Shown: positions 34,414 through 42,697 of the stretch, one piece after another
How the letters are laid out: every line of letters begins with the position of its first letter
Position numbering within the stretch: the first letter of the stretch is position 1
NCBI GenBank assembly: GCA_031268535.1
Contig: JAIRXB010000005.1
Location: 1-53,693, forward strand
DNA length: 53,693 nucleotides
From: Puniceicoccales bacterium
GTDB lineage: Bacteria > Verrucomicrobiota > Verrucomicrobiia > Opitutales > JAIRLM01
Reading direction: 5' to 3'
The notes under the pieces: model-generated
Told to the model about the DNA's origin: nothing
What the model saw: the letters and a program-made list of their open reading frames with translations, nothing else
Database searches by the model: none
Program-made: the position numbers and the translations under genes

Positions 34414-35763
34414 ATGTCCGTATCAAATTCGCTTTCAAAGCTCGCTGGATACGATCCTTTGGTATTCGCAAATCTCCCAAAGGCCGAAAGGGAATTAGCC
34501 AAAACGCTGCAAACGGCAGTCCGGGAACGCAGCACCGCGACAGGCACAGGTGCCATTACATTCAGTGGTGGCGAAGCAACTAAATTGAGGCGCAATTGCT
34601 TAGCCGTTGTCGCAAACTGCAGCGCAGCTAGCGCAGTCATCCGCGATATTTTCATGCTGGCAGGCATTATGCGGAAAACTGATATCGGCACACTTATGGC
34701 GGACGCAACCGGCGCAATACTCAGCCGCATCCAATTCAACGAACGCACGGCCTCGCTTAGACGCAATACGAGTTACCTCGGTGGCGCCGCACGCCAGAAG
34801 ACGGAAAATGTGATCGAACTCGCCGAAATGGCCTATGGCGCAGAACACGGCAATATCGACACATGCCCACAGCTAATCTACCGCAAAGCAAAGCTGAGCG
34901 CACAGTCCACCAAAAAGATTGGCGACATCATTTTCAAAGCAAGAAACTGCAAAAAAGCGGACACACTACTGACCTCAGTGCTAACTGCTCAAGAAGAAGT
35001 GGCGTTGGAAGCAATTATTTTAGCCACCGGATTGAATGCCAAATATGGAGGTCAATTTGACAACGAACAAAGCGCTATTTCTTTAAGCCCGAAGGCCGTC
35101 GACAGACCAAGGAGGGGCAGCAGAGTCTCCGTAGCCGTAGCCGATGTTGAGGAAAAAGGCGAATGCATCACGATAAATCATTCCGGTGCCATCGCCACGA
35201 GAAGAAGTGGAGCACAACTTAGACCTAAAGAGGACGCAGCACCGGCCATAGGAGGAGGAACTCAGGCTGAGCCACCCATAGACAAACAGTGGTGGCAACA
35301 AAGTATGCCAAAGACCTCCAAGGGGACCGACGCCGCAAAAAAGCCAGATCAAAATCAACAAAAAACGGCACCGGCAGCAAGCAAATCAAGCGCGGACACT
35401 GCAGCACAGGCCATAGGAAGGGGTGCTACTACGACTCAGCCGGCCGCAAACCAATCGCGACGACAAGATGCGCTAACGACAACCAGCGAAACTGGCACCA
35501 CAGAAAAAACGGACGCTGACGCGAAACCGGACCCAGGAATTACGACTCGGCCTTATAATCCAAGGCGGATGGGCTCATCACGGCAGCAAAAAGGGCAGCA
35601 AAAAGATGCGCAAACGCCACGCGAGGACGCCGATGCCACACAGGTGAACGAAGCCACCAAAAAACGCGTAGATGCCCTCATAGGGTTTAATAAGCCCACA
35701 AAACCACCTGACGGCGGCAACCAGCAATCTAGACAAAGATTCTTTTCAGACAAGCACAAATAA
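34414..35763 (+). CDS. Unknown protein with long disordered C-terminal half (449 aa)
   Basis: Residues 1-230 appear folded and helical (LAKTLQTAVRERS, CLAVVANCSAASAVIRDIFM, VALEAIILATGLN). From about 230 to the end the sequence is hydrophilic and low in complexity: Gln, Lys, Thr, Pro, Ala and Asp dominate (TDAAKKPDQNQQKTAPAASK), with a near-repeat GRGATTTQPAANQ / PGITTRPYNPRR. No signal peptide or membrane segment is seen. The style (one small domain plus a long flexible tail) is common among secreted effectors of intracellular bacteria, but no known domain is recognised. It is followed by three tiny genes on the same strand. The ATG at 34414 is the first in frame; no ribosome binding site is evident. 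Confidence 0.55.
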   Translation: MSVSNSLSKLAGYDPLVFANLPKAERELAKTLQTAVRERSTATGTGAITFSGGEATKLRRNCLAVVANCSAASAVIRDIFMLAGIMRKTDIGTLMADATGAILSRIQFNERTASLRRNTSYLGGAARQKTENVIELAEMAYGAEHGNIDTCPQLIYRKAKLSAQSTKKIGDIIFKARNCKKADTLLTSVLTAQEEVALEAIILATGLNAKYGGQFDNEQSAISLSPKAVDRPRRGSRVSVAVADVEEKGECITINHSGAIATRRSGAQLRPKEDAAPAIGGGTQAEPPIDKQWWQQSMPKTSKGTDAAKKPDQNQQKTAPAASKSSADTAAQAIGRGATTTQPAANQSRRQDALTTTSETGTTEKTDADAKPDPGITTRPYNPRRMGSSRQQKGQQKDAQTPREDADATQVNEATKKRVDALIGFNKPTKPPDGGNQQSRQRFFSDKHK

Positions 35764-35899
35764 TTGGACGTGACGAGTATTCAGCGGCGCGGCCCATCGC
35801 CAATGGCGGCCGGCAAGTGGATCCTATGGCCAACGGCGCACCAGCTCCTAAACTGTTTACGCTGAGCGCTTTCTCGAAGAAAACACTTGACTATGGATC

Positions 35900-35905
35900 T
35901 ATAAT
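35900..35905 (+). promoter_or_regulatory. Possible -10 box before the 106-aa gene
   Basis: TATAAT stands 17 bases before the ATG at 35923. A TTGACT lies only 7 bases upstream of it, far too close to be its -35 partner, and no good -35 is at the proper distance. It is offered only as a candidate. Confidence 0.2.
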
Positions 35906-35922
35906 TCATCCATTGCCGCACC

Positions 35923-36243
35923 ATGGAAGCAGGGCCCCTACTAAGAGTTTTATCTTCATCCGGCAGACTTAGACTGGACAAGCCAATCGCTAGCCAAATT
36001 GTTTTTTATGGTCCCGGCTCCGACAGCAAGTCCTACGCGGTTACGCCATACTGGTTCGGCACAACATTGATCGCAATCACGCTGCCGCCAGAAGCTGATA
36101 TGGCCACTTTCGTACGCCTTATAGAAATTGGCCATGGTGTTTGCGCACTTAACATTTACGAGCGAGATGGCCAAATTAATGAAATCACACATGTGCGCAT
36201 CGATCTACGTTTTGCCTTAATCAAAACCGCACAGCATCCATAG
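35923..36243 (+). CDS. Small unknown protein (106 aa), first of three
   Basis: A short protein with mixed beta-strand character (IASQIVFYGPG, YWFGTTLIAITLPPEADM, HGVCALNIYERDGQINE). No signal peptide is present. Together with the next two small genes it forms a same-strand run downstream of the 449-aa unknown. The pattern aromatic-x-x-A-I-x-x-P followed by an acidic helix start is loosely shared with the next gene (PYCVAIIPSSEEDM), which may point to a common ancestor. Function unknown. Confidence 0.45.
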   Translation: MEAGPLLRVLSSSGRLRLDKPIASQIVFYGPGSDSKSYAVTPYWFGTTLIAITLPPEADMATFVRLIEIGHGVCALNIYERDGQINEITHVRIDLRFALIKTAQHP

Positions 36244-36253
36244 CCAAATCGGG

Positions 36254-36577
36254 ATGGCCATGAACCAAGGAGCAATCGAACTAAAAAGTCCCATTCGGCT
36301 CGAAGACAATCGGCCATACGAAACGGTCGTCGTGCGGCACGAACGTAGCGGCATAGGAATTCTTCTGCACTGCACAGGGAGAGCGGTCATCAAAAAAATC
36401 GGAGGCTGGCCATACTGCGTCGCCATCATTCCCAGTAGCGAAGAAGACATGCGCAACATGCTGGCCATCAAACTGGCCAATTGCGGGAAGAACATCTATC
36501 AGTTTCTCAGCACCAGCCCCGCTCACTCGCCGCCTCCAACAACCGGACGCACTCGCCGGGCATCATCAATCTTTTGA
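36254..36577 (+). CDS. Small unknown protein (107 aa), second of three
   Basis: It starts 10 bases after the previous stop, with MAMNQGAIELKSPIRLEDN; the ATG two codons downstream (36260) is equally possible. Strands such as YETVVVRHERS and GIGILLHC and the block WPYCVAIIPSSEEDMRNML suggest a compact alpha/beta fold like its neighbour. The last 20 residues are Ser/Pro/Arg-rich. The tight spacing suggests co-transcription with the 106-aa gene. Function unknown. Confidence 0.45.
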   Translation: MAMNQGAIELKSPIRLEDNRPYETVVVRHERSGIGILLHCTGRAVIKKIGGWPYCVAIIPSSEEDMRNMLAIKLANCGKNIYQFLSTSPAHSPPPTTGRTRRASSIF

Positions 36578-36686
36578 TGGCGAAACCCCAGCCTGCCTTA
36601 TAAGTTGTTGGACGAAAGATGCTTTTAAGAATATCGCCCGCGAAAGTTGTTGACGAATAGCCAAATCTCACATAGACGGTCGCCCC

Positions 36687-36953
36687 GTGTCAACCAACAT
36701 CACCACGTACATCGTACATATCCCTCGCCCGGTAAATCTTATCGGCAACCAACCAGGCAATAGAGCTTCGGTAACAGAACAACACACATGGGAAAGAGTA
36801 GAATGTCGCCCTATCATTTCAGCAGCCACCACGGAAAACACGAAACATACAGTCGTCGCTTTCGAAGTTGAAAGTCCGGAAGAGGCGCTTAAGCTGCAGG
36901 ACATGTTTCTCGGAGCTGATAGGTGGGATCCGATCGTTACACTCCATTGGTGA
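36687..36953 (+). CDS. Small unknown protein (88 aa), third of three
   Basis: It starts at a GTG (36687) and encodes a short protein ending in VVAFEVESPEEALKLQDMFL and IVTLHW. The strand followed by the acidic helix start (ESPEEALKL) recalls the arrangement in the two genes before it. No membrane segment is present. The evidence for coding is an open frame of plausible composition and position only. Confidence 0.35.
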   Translation: MSTNITTYIVHIPRPVNLIGNQPGNRASVTEQHTWERVECRPIISAATTENTKHTVVAFEVESPEEALKLQDMFLGADRWDPIVTLHW

Positions 36954-37102
36954 ACGCAAGAAAAGAACAGATTCCAACAAAAAACCAAAGCTAACGGCGG
37001 CTAGGCCTCCAAAAACTTCACAAACGGAAACTGATGGCGCACAATCGCAACTTGCCGTCGGCGCCGCCGACATTTCATTGCAGACGCCGCCATTCGACTG
37101 TT

Positions 37103-38242
37103 CTATTTGAAGCACTTCAAAATCTCCAGCGCCATGGCGTCGGCCAGCAATAGCCCGCGGTCGGTCGGCTTAGCGCGCCCATTCGCAAAAACTACAAGTC
37201 CGTAGTCGCGAAAGTCTTCGAACAGGCTTGCCAGGTCGGCGGAGGCAAATTCTTGCGCCGCCGCCAAAGCCGCAACGGAAATTCCATCGCAAGTCCTCAT
37301 GGCAAACATGATGGAATCCTCCGCGAGGAGATGCCGCGACAGCGGAACCGCATCCTCTTCCACTGGGCTGTTTCTGCAAATGCCGTCCATCCAGAGATTT
37401 AAATTCGCTACGTTACGGAAGCGGCGTCGGCGGAACTGAGACGCGGCCGACGGACCAAGCCCAAGCCATTCCCCCATGGCCCACCCGTTGCAGTTGTGCA
37501 GACATCGGCGGCCTGGACGGCAAAAATTGGACACTTCGTAGTGTTCGTAGCCATTCGCCGCCAAGATGTTCCACGTTAATTCGTAGAATTCCAAATCGTC
37601 GGAATTCATTTGCGGCTTTTCGTTTTTCCAGAGCAGAGCCTCGGCCTCCACCGTCAAACAATAGGTGGACAGATGGTCAGGGCCGATTGCGATCGCCAAC
37701 TCCAAATCCTTCTCCCAAGACTGCATAGTCTGACCAGGAACATTGAAAATGAGGTCAAGATTGATTGAAAAATCAAATTCCCTGCAGAGAGCATAGGCGT
37801 CCAGAGATTTTTTAGCCAACTGCCTCCTGCCCATAGCGGCAAGCGTGCCGTCATTAAAACTTTGCACGCCAATGGATAGGCGCGTTACGGCAAGGTCGTT
37901 GAATAGGCGCAATTTTTCCGCCGTAACAGTCGCCGGCGAAAGCTCCACAGTCCATTCCCGCAGAGCAACATCATCGATCGGCAAAAATTTGCTGATTTTT
38001 TCAAAGTCGGCACAGCTCAGCGCGCCAGGAGTCCCGCCGCCGAAAAAAATCGTCTCGAAGGAGCCGCCCATTCCGCGCATTCGCCACTCCAGCTCCAAGC
38101 AGCGCAAATATGCATCGATGTCCTGCCGCCTCGGCTGTTCCCCATAAAACGCGCAATAGGCGCAGCGGGTTGCGCAAAATGGCACGTGGACATATAGTCC
38201 ATCGCCGCAATCAGTTAAATTGCCGAAGGAAGCGTCTGTCAT
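37103..38242 (-). CDS. hemW: Radical SAM haem chaperone, HemW type
   Basis: The protein has the radical SAM cluster motif CATRCAYCAF (C-x3-C-x2-C followed by Phe, as in HemW, not the extra Cys of HemN), GLYVHVPFC just before it, then IFFGGGTPGAL, TVELSPATVT, RLSIGVQSFNDGTL, LDLIFNVPGQT, DHLSTYCLTVE and YEVSNFCRPG. HemW proteins bind haem and help insert it into target proteins; older annotations call them coproporphyrinogen oxidases. The ATG at 38242 (MTDASFGNL) is the preferred start and lies inside the 3' end of pheS (32-base overlap), so the genes are likely coupled. The C-terminal HemN_C-like region is present. Confidence 0.9.
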   Translation of the reverse strand: MTDASFGNLTDCGDGLYVHVPFCATRCAYCAFYGEQPRRQDIDAYLRCLELEWRMRGMGGSFETIFFGGGTPGALSCADFEKISKFLPIDDVALREWTVELSPATVTAEKLRLFNDLAVTRLSIGVQSFNDGTLAAMGRRQLAKKSLDAYALCREFDFSINLDLIFNVPGQTMQSWEKDLELAIAIGPDHLSTYCLTVEAEALLWKNEKPQMNSDDLEFYELTWNILAANGYEHYEVSNFCRPGRRCLHNCNGWAMGEWLGLGPSAASQFRRRRFRNVANLNLWMDGICRNSPVEEDAVPLSRHLLAEDSIMFAMRTCDGISVAALAAAQEFASADLASLFEDFRDYGLVVFANGRAKPTDRGLLLADAMALEILKCFK

Positions 38243-39287
38243 TGCGGTAAAAATGGCGCACATCATCTATGCCGTAAAGCAGCATGGCTATGCGCTCCAA
38301 ACCGATACCCCACGCCTGGCCGGACCACTCTTCCGAGTCGATGGCCACGGCGGCAAATACATTTGGATGAATCAGGCCACAGCCAAGAATTTCTATCCAC
38401 GTGCCACTCAATTTGCCAAGATTAGGAGATCGCACGTCCACCTCGAAGCTCGGCTCGGTGAAAGGAAAATAGCTGGGCCTGTAGCGCGTTTCAACGGCGG
38501 CACCGAGCAGTCTGCGGAGGAAAAAATCGATCGTGCTGCGAAGGTGCGCAACGGAAATACCCCTTCCCACATCCACCACATCCACCTGGTGAAAATTTGC
38601 GCTGTGCGTGGCATCTACCGTATCTCGGCGAAAAACGCGGCCAGGGGCGATCACGCGCAACGGCAATTTGCCATTCCTTAATTCCCTCACCTGCACAGAG
38701 GTCGTATGCGTACGGAGGAGATAGCGGCCATCTCCAGCGCCATATTTTTCGACGTTCAGCATGTCGCAGCCATCGCCGAGATAGAACGTGTCCATGCAGT
38801 CCCTGGCGGCATGGGACTGCGGCATATTGAGGGCGTCAAAGCAGTGCCACTCCGTTTCCACCTCCGTCGCCTCGGCAACTGAAAATCCCATCGAATGGAA
38901 GATCTCAACTGCCCTATCGCGCACAAGTGAAAGTGGATGGCGCAAACCGGAAGAGCAAAAGGCCGGCGACAGAGTCGGATCGGGACGCGCTCCCAACTTT
39001 TCGGCGAGCGCCAATTCGCCAACTCGCTCGGTCGCAGCGGCCAGCGCACTTTCCATTTCCGCACGCACGGCATTTACCGTGCGGCCGACTGCTGGCCTAT
39101 CCGCTTTTGGGAGGGTTGCCATTGATTTGCACAGCAACGTCATAGCGCCGTGTGGCCCAAAAAATTCCGCCTTCGCCGCCTCAAGCGAATGGCAATCGAC
39201 GGCGGACCTAAGCCTAGCGGCCAACGCAGGCGGCAAAGCGCGAAGGCTATCGGCGAGCGCCTTTGGATCTGGCGATGAAAATTCCAT
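38211..39287 (-). CDS. pheS: Phenylalanyl-tRNA synthetase alpha subunit
   Basis: This catalytic subunit of the (alpha beta)2 enzyme charges tRNA-Phe. The class II motifs are clear: an N-terminal coiled-coil region (residues about 40-100), HPLSLVRDRAVEIFHSMGF, then LLRTHTTSVQVREL, APGRVFRRDTVDATHSANFH, PSYFPFTEPSFEVDV, EILGCGLIHPNVF and WGIGLERIAMLLYGIDDVRH. The ATG at 39287 gives 358 aa. It starts 4 bases after rplT ends, the classical rpmI-rplT-pheS order. The usual partner pheT does not follow; hemW takes its place. Confidence 0.96.
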   Translation of the reverse strand: MEFSSPDPKALADSLRALPPALAARLRSAVDCHSLEAAKAEFFGPHGAMTLLCKSMATLPKADRPAVGRTVNAVRAEMESALAAATERVGELALAEKLGARPDPTLSPAFCSSGLRHPLSLVRDRAVEIFHSMGFSVAEATEVETEWHCFDALNMPQSHAARDCMDTFYLGDGCDMLNVEKYGAGDGRYLLRTHTTSVQVRELRNGKLPLRVIAPGRVFRRDTVDATHSANFHQVDVVDVGRGISVAHLRSTIDFFLRRLLGAAVETRYRPSYFPFTEPSFEVDVRSPNLGKLSGTWIEILGCGLIHPNVFAAVAIDSEEWSGQAWGIGLERIAMLLYGIDDVRHFYRNDRRFLRQFN

Positions 39288-39291
39288 CACT

Positions 39292-39657
39292 CTAGGCGGC
39301 CGACGGCAATGCCGCCTTCGCCCGCTCGACGACGGATGCAAACGCGGCCGGATCCACTATGGCTAACTCACTCAGCGCTTTTCTGTCCATCTGAATTTCG
39401 GCCTTCGCCAGACCATCAATCAGCCTGCTGTAGCAAATGCCTAGCGGCCGACAGGCGGCATTGATGCGCACAATCCACAGCTGCCGGAATTCCGACTTCT
39501 TTTTGCGCCTATCCCGATAGGCAAAGCAGCCGGCCCGCCAAAAAGCGTCGATGGCGTAGCGGTACAGCCTGGACTTGTTTCCAAAAAAGCCCTTCGTCTG
39601 CTTGAGGATGCGCTTTCTCCTCTTTTTTGTAGCAACTGCGTTCGTTGTCCTTGGCAC
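39292..39657 (-). CDS. rplT: Ribosomal protein bL20
   Basis: This large-subunit protein is essential for early 50S assembly and often autoregulates its operon. Recognised by PRTTNAVATKKRRKRILKQT, then GFFGNKSRLYRYAIDAFWRA, YRDRRKKKSEFRQLWIVRIN and the C-terminal Ala-rich helix. The start is a GTG at 39657, decided by GGAGGAATAAAC just before it and by the usual N-terminus (M-PRTTN); the open frame extends 22 codons further but without family character. 121 aa. Confidence 0.96.
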   Translation of the reverse strand: MPRTTNAVATKKRRKRILKQTKGFFGNKSRLYRYAIDAFWRAGCFAYRDRRKKKSEFRQLWIVRINAACRPLGICYSRLIDGLAKAEIQMDRKALSELAIVDPAAFASVVERAKAALPSAA

Positions 39658-39722
39658 GTTTATTCCTCCAATTAACTGTCGCAGAAGGCCGCCAAACGTC
39701 TCGCCCGCCGCAACTAAATTCA

Positions 39723-39914
39723 CTAGGCAAAGGGCATCGCTCTCCGCACGTGGGCAGCAAATCCAGGGGAAACCTTTTTGTCGACAGCAGACCGACGCTG
39801 GCTTTTCGCGCTTTTGTTGCGAAGGAAATGGCCATAGCCGGCCGTGCGACGCAAAACCTTGCCGGAAGCGGAAATTTTAAAGCGCTTCGCAATGGATTTC
39901 CTCGTCTTCAGCAT
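39723..39914 (-). CDS. rpmI: Ribosomal protein bL35
   Basis: This short basic large-subunit protein has MLKTRKSIAKRFKISASGK, LRRTAGYGHFLRNKSAKSQR and a C-terminal basic end. The ATG at 39914 follows GGGAGAAGGCT, a good ribosome binding site, and gives 63 aa. infC, which often precedes it, is not upstream here; a phosphatase gene is. Confidence 0.95.
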   Translation of the reverse strand: MLKTRKSIAKRFKISASGKVLRRTAGYGHFLRNKSAKSQRRSAVDKKVSPGFAAHVRRAMPFA

Positions 39915-40029
39915 AGCCTTCTCCCGGCATAGGGCGCGGCGCGGCGCTGTAAAGAACTTTTTGCGCACATTTCCCAACCGCCGATTGGCGAAGACGCAAA
40001 AAGGCCATTCGCTCAACCGCGGCGCCCTG

Positions 40030-40698
40030 TCACAGCGAAAAAGCAATTGCGCCCAAAGTGGGCAAATCGGGGAAAATGTCCGCCGCCGCTGAGCCGGCCT
40101 CCATAAGCTCGTCGACGTTGCGCATGCCGGTAGTCACCAAAAAGCAGTGGGCAAAATTGCCACTTTGCGCCGCTAGAAAATCAGTCTCCGAATCGCCAAC
40201 CATCGCCGAATTGTAACCGTGCGCACCAACTGCCCTCAGCGCAGACGCGGAAAATTGCCAGTGGGGCTTACGCATAGCTCCTCCATCGCTTTCGGTTGCC
40301 ACGACGGCGGATGCGTATTTCAAAAACCCAAATTTTTGGCAAATTTTTTCCGCAACGGGACGCCGCTTGTTGGTGAAAATCGCAATTGCATACCCCTTTT
40401 CGGCAAGTTCCCGCAGGATCCACCGGGCGCCGGGCAGCTCGACGAGGCCGTCCTCAAATGTGTCGTCTATGTGCTTCAAATAAAGATCGCAAAATCGATC
40501 GACGGAGGCGCCGCCATCGAGCGTCGCCTCCGCCATTTGGCGCAGCGTTGCGCCAACAAATGGTCCGTAGGACTCACGCGACAGCGGCTCCACGCCGAGA
40601 TCATTGCGGGCCCAATTTATGCAGCGCAATATCGCCGCAAAATGGTCAACCAAAGTGCCATCCAAATCAAAGAATACGGTTTTTATCGGATTTTTCAC
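40030..40698 (-). CDS. gph: HAD-family phosphatase, phosphoglycolate phosphatase-like
   Basis: The HAD motifs are present: VFFDLDGTLVDHFAAI (motif I with the nucleophile Asp), IAIFTNKRRP (motif II Thr), MRKPHW (motif III Lys) and SAMVGDSETDFLAAQSG (motif IV). Gph hydrolyses 2-phosphoglycolate from DNA-repair ends, but related enzymes act on other sugar phosphates, so the substrate is uncertain. I favour the GTG at 40698 (222 aa), which places motif I at residue 7-10; an in-frame ATG at 40740 would add 14 residues. It precedes rpmI on the same strand (115-base gap) and is divergent from mlaE. Confidence 0.8.
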   Translation of the reverse strand: MKNPIKTVFFDLDGTLVDHFAAILRCINWARNDLGVEPLSRESYGPFVGATLRQMAEATLDGGASVDRFCDLYLKHIDDTFEDGLVELPGARWILRELAEKGYAIAIFTNKRRPVAEKICQKFGFLKYASAVVATESDGGAMRKPHWQFSASALRAVGAHGYNSAMVGDSETDFLAAQSGNFAHCFLVTTGMRNVDELMEAGSAAADIFPDLPTLGAIAFSL

Positions 40699-40757
40699 TG
40701 ATTCCAACAACCTATTTTCTTGCGCATTTCGCCAATTCATCCGATACTCTTACCGCT

Positions 40758-41879
40758 TTGTCAAGCTGCGCAACACACTCGCCGACATGGTCCATAGCCG
40801 CAAACGGCGAAGGCGTAGTGCGCGTAGTATTCAGCGGCAATTGGAAAACGGCGAAACTTCCATCCGTGCGCAGTTGCGCCGAAGAATTGGAGTTCCATTC
40901 GCCATCCAAGTCGATCGAAATGGACGCACTCCCGGAAGCCTGGGACAGTCGCTTTGTCGCTTTCATATTTGCCCTACAAAAACTTCTGGCGGAGAATGGC
41001 TTTCTCGCCAAATTGGAAAAATTTCCAACGGAACTTAGGGGCCTAATGGGCCTCGCCGCAAAGGGCTCAGATGCGGAACGGCGCCGCGAAGTGTCACAAC
41101 CGCAAACGACCACCCGCCATGCGCAACGCTTCGCCATCGGCGAAAGGGTGCAATTCCTCGGCTCCATGGTCAAAGGCATTTTACTCTTTTGCCAAAAAAA
41201 AACGTCCGTCCGCGGCACCGGCTTCGGCCGCCTGCTGCGGCAGGCCGGTTTCGAATCCCTCCCCATAGTGGCGACGGTCAGCTTCCTGATCGGAACAATC
41301 CTTGGATTCATTGGATCTCTTCAACTGGAACGCTTCGGCGCAGCAATTTTCGTTGCCGACCTGGTGGCCATAGCCACCGTTCGCGAGATGGCGCCACTCA
41401 TGACGGCGGTTGTGCTCGCCGGCCGCGTTGGCGCAGCATTTTCGGCGACCATCGCCTCCATGCGCACCAGAGGTGAAATTGATGCGCTGAGCACTTTCGG
41501 CATTTCCGCCATGGATTTTTTGGCGGTGCCGAGGGTTGTGGCGATGGCCGCAATGACTCCACTGCTCTGCGTAATTTCCGTTCTGGTGTCGACCGGGGGA
41601 GGAATGGCCGTCGCAATCCCGATGCTCAACGTTGGTTGCCTGCAGTACGTACATGAGTCAGCTGCATCCGTTAAATTCGGCGCATTTTGCTTCGGCATAG
41701 GGAAAAGCGTAATTTTTGCCCTCATCATCGCCCCAATAGCATGCCGCAGCGGCATGATTTGCGAACGCACCGCCGACGGAGTTGGGCGCGCAACCACTAG
41801 GGCCGTAGTGAATGCCATCACGGCCATCATCGTCGCCGACGCTCTCTGCGACGCAATGGCGGCTCGGCTACGCATATGA
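40758..41879 (+). CDS. mlaE: MlaE-type phospholipid transporter permease with STAS-like N-terminus
   Basis: This is the permease of the Mla system that moves phospholipids between inner and outer membrane. The C-terminal 260 residues carry the family blocks: SLPIVATVSFLIGTILGFIG, VREMAPLMTAVVLAGRVGAA, ATIASMRTRGEIDALSTFGI, then FLAVPRVVAMAAMTPLL, SVKFGAFCFGIGKSVIFALI and VVNAITAIIVADALCD. The N-terminal 100 residues look like an STAS domain (VVRVVFSGNWKTAKL and VAFIFALQKLLAENGF), an arrangement known for MlaE homologues outside the enterobacteria. The start is uncertain; a TTG at 40758 (373 aa) fits best. Its stop overlaps an upstream ATG of mlaF (ATGA). Confidence 0.88.
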   Translation: MSSCATHSPTWSIAANGEGVVRVVFSGNWKTAKLPSVRSCAEELEFHSPSKSIEMDALPEAWDSRFVAFIFALQKLLAENGFLAKLEKFPTELRGLMGLAAKGSDAERRREVSQPQTTTRHAQRFAIGERVQFLGSMVKGILLFCQKKTSVRGTGFGRLLRQAGFESLPIVATVSFLIGTILGFIGSLQLERFGAAIFVADLVAIATVREMAPLMTAVVLAGRVGAAFSATIASMRTRGEIDALSTFGISAMDFLAVPRVVAMAAMTPLLCVISVLVSTGGGMAVAIPMLNVGCLQYVHESAASVKFGAFCFGIGKSVIFALIIAPIACRSGMICERTADGVGRATTRAVVNAITAIIVADALCDAMAARLRI

Positions 41880-41896
41880 CTCCTGGGAGGAAAACT

Positions 41897-42697
41897 ATGG
41901 GCAATGTGGAATCGGTCGCAGCCATTTCGGTGGACGGCGTCTCCGTTGGGCACGGAGGGCTCCCGCTGCTGAGCGGAGTAACCTTTTCCGTCGCTGCCGG
42001 AGAGATTTTAGCGATCGTCGGCAAAAGCGGCTGCGGCAAAAGCACTCTGCTGCGCGTACTGGTCGGCCTAGACAGGCCAATGGCTGGGGCCGTGCGCGTC
42101 TGCGGCATGAATCCCGCTGAAATGCTACGCATGGGAGGAGCGATGGCGGCAAAAACCTACGGCGTACTCTTCCAAGATTGCGCTCTGTGGACGTCCATGA
42201 CTCTGCTGGAAAATGTGCTGCTTCCGCTGCGCAATTACAGCCGGAACGGCGAAGAGGAAATTCGCAATTTGGCAAAATTTAAACTGGCCCTTGTCGGACT
42301 GGAAGGATTTGAAAACGCATATCCCCACGAAATTTCCGGCGGCATGGCCAAAAGGGCGGCCATCGCAAGAGCCATGGCCCTCGATCCACCGATACTCATC
42401 TTTGACGAGCCGTCAGCGGGGCTAGACCCATGCACGGCAAAGCAAATCGACAAATTAATACTGCAAATTCGCTCCATCTGCGGCACCGCAATCGTGCTAA
42501 TCAGCCACGAACTGGGCAGCATAGGGCGCCTCTCCGACCGCGTCGCCTTTATGGATGTTGAGACAAAATCAATGCGCCCCATAGCAAAACTGGAAGAAAT
42601 GATGGTGACGGCGGCGGCCGACAGCGCATTGCGTGATTTTTTTGGAGATCGGCCGACTCGCCAAGCTGCCTTAGAGGGATTTGGCCATGAAACTTAG
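41897..42697 (+). CDS. mlaF: MlaF-type ABC transporter ATP-binding protein
   Basis: This is the ATPase of the Mla phospholipid system. The motifs are Walker A VGKSGCGKSTLLRVL, Q-loop VLFQDCALWTSMT, the signature region ISGGMAKRAAIARAMAL, Walker B ILIFDEPSAGLDP and the H-switch LISHELGSI. The ATG at 41897 is chosen because GGGAGGAAAAC stands directly before it; an earlier in-frame ATG at 41876 overlaps the mlaE stop but has no such site. 266 aa. It overlaps mlaD by 11 bases at the 3' end. Confidence 0.93.
   Translation: MGNVESVAAISVDGVSVGHGGLPLLSGVTFSVAAGEILAIVGKSGCGKSTLLRVLVGLDRPMAGAVRVCGMNPAEMLRMGGAMAAKTYGVLFQDCALWTSMTLLENVLLPLRNYSRNGEEEIRNLAKFKLALVGLEGFENAYPHEISGGMAKRAAIARAMALDPPILIFDEPSAGLDPCTAKQIDKLILQIRSICGTAIVLISHELGSIGRLSDRVAFMDVETKSMRPIAKLEEMMVTAAADSALRDFFGDRPTRQAALEGFGHET

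Noticed and set aside
35887-35905. TTGACT followed by TATAAT
   Set aside because: The spacing is 7 bases instead of about 17, so they cannot form one promoter; only the TATAAT is kept as a weak candidate.
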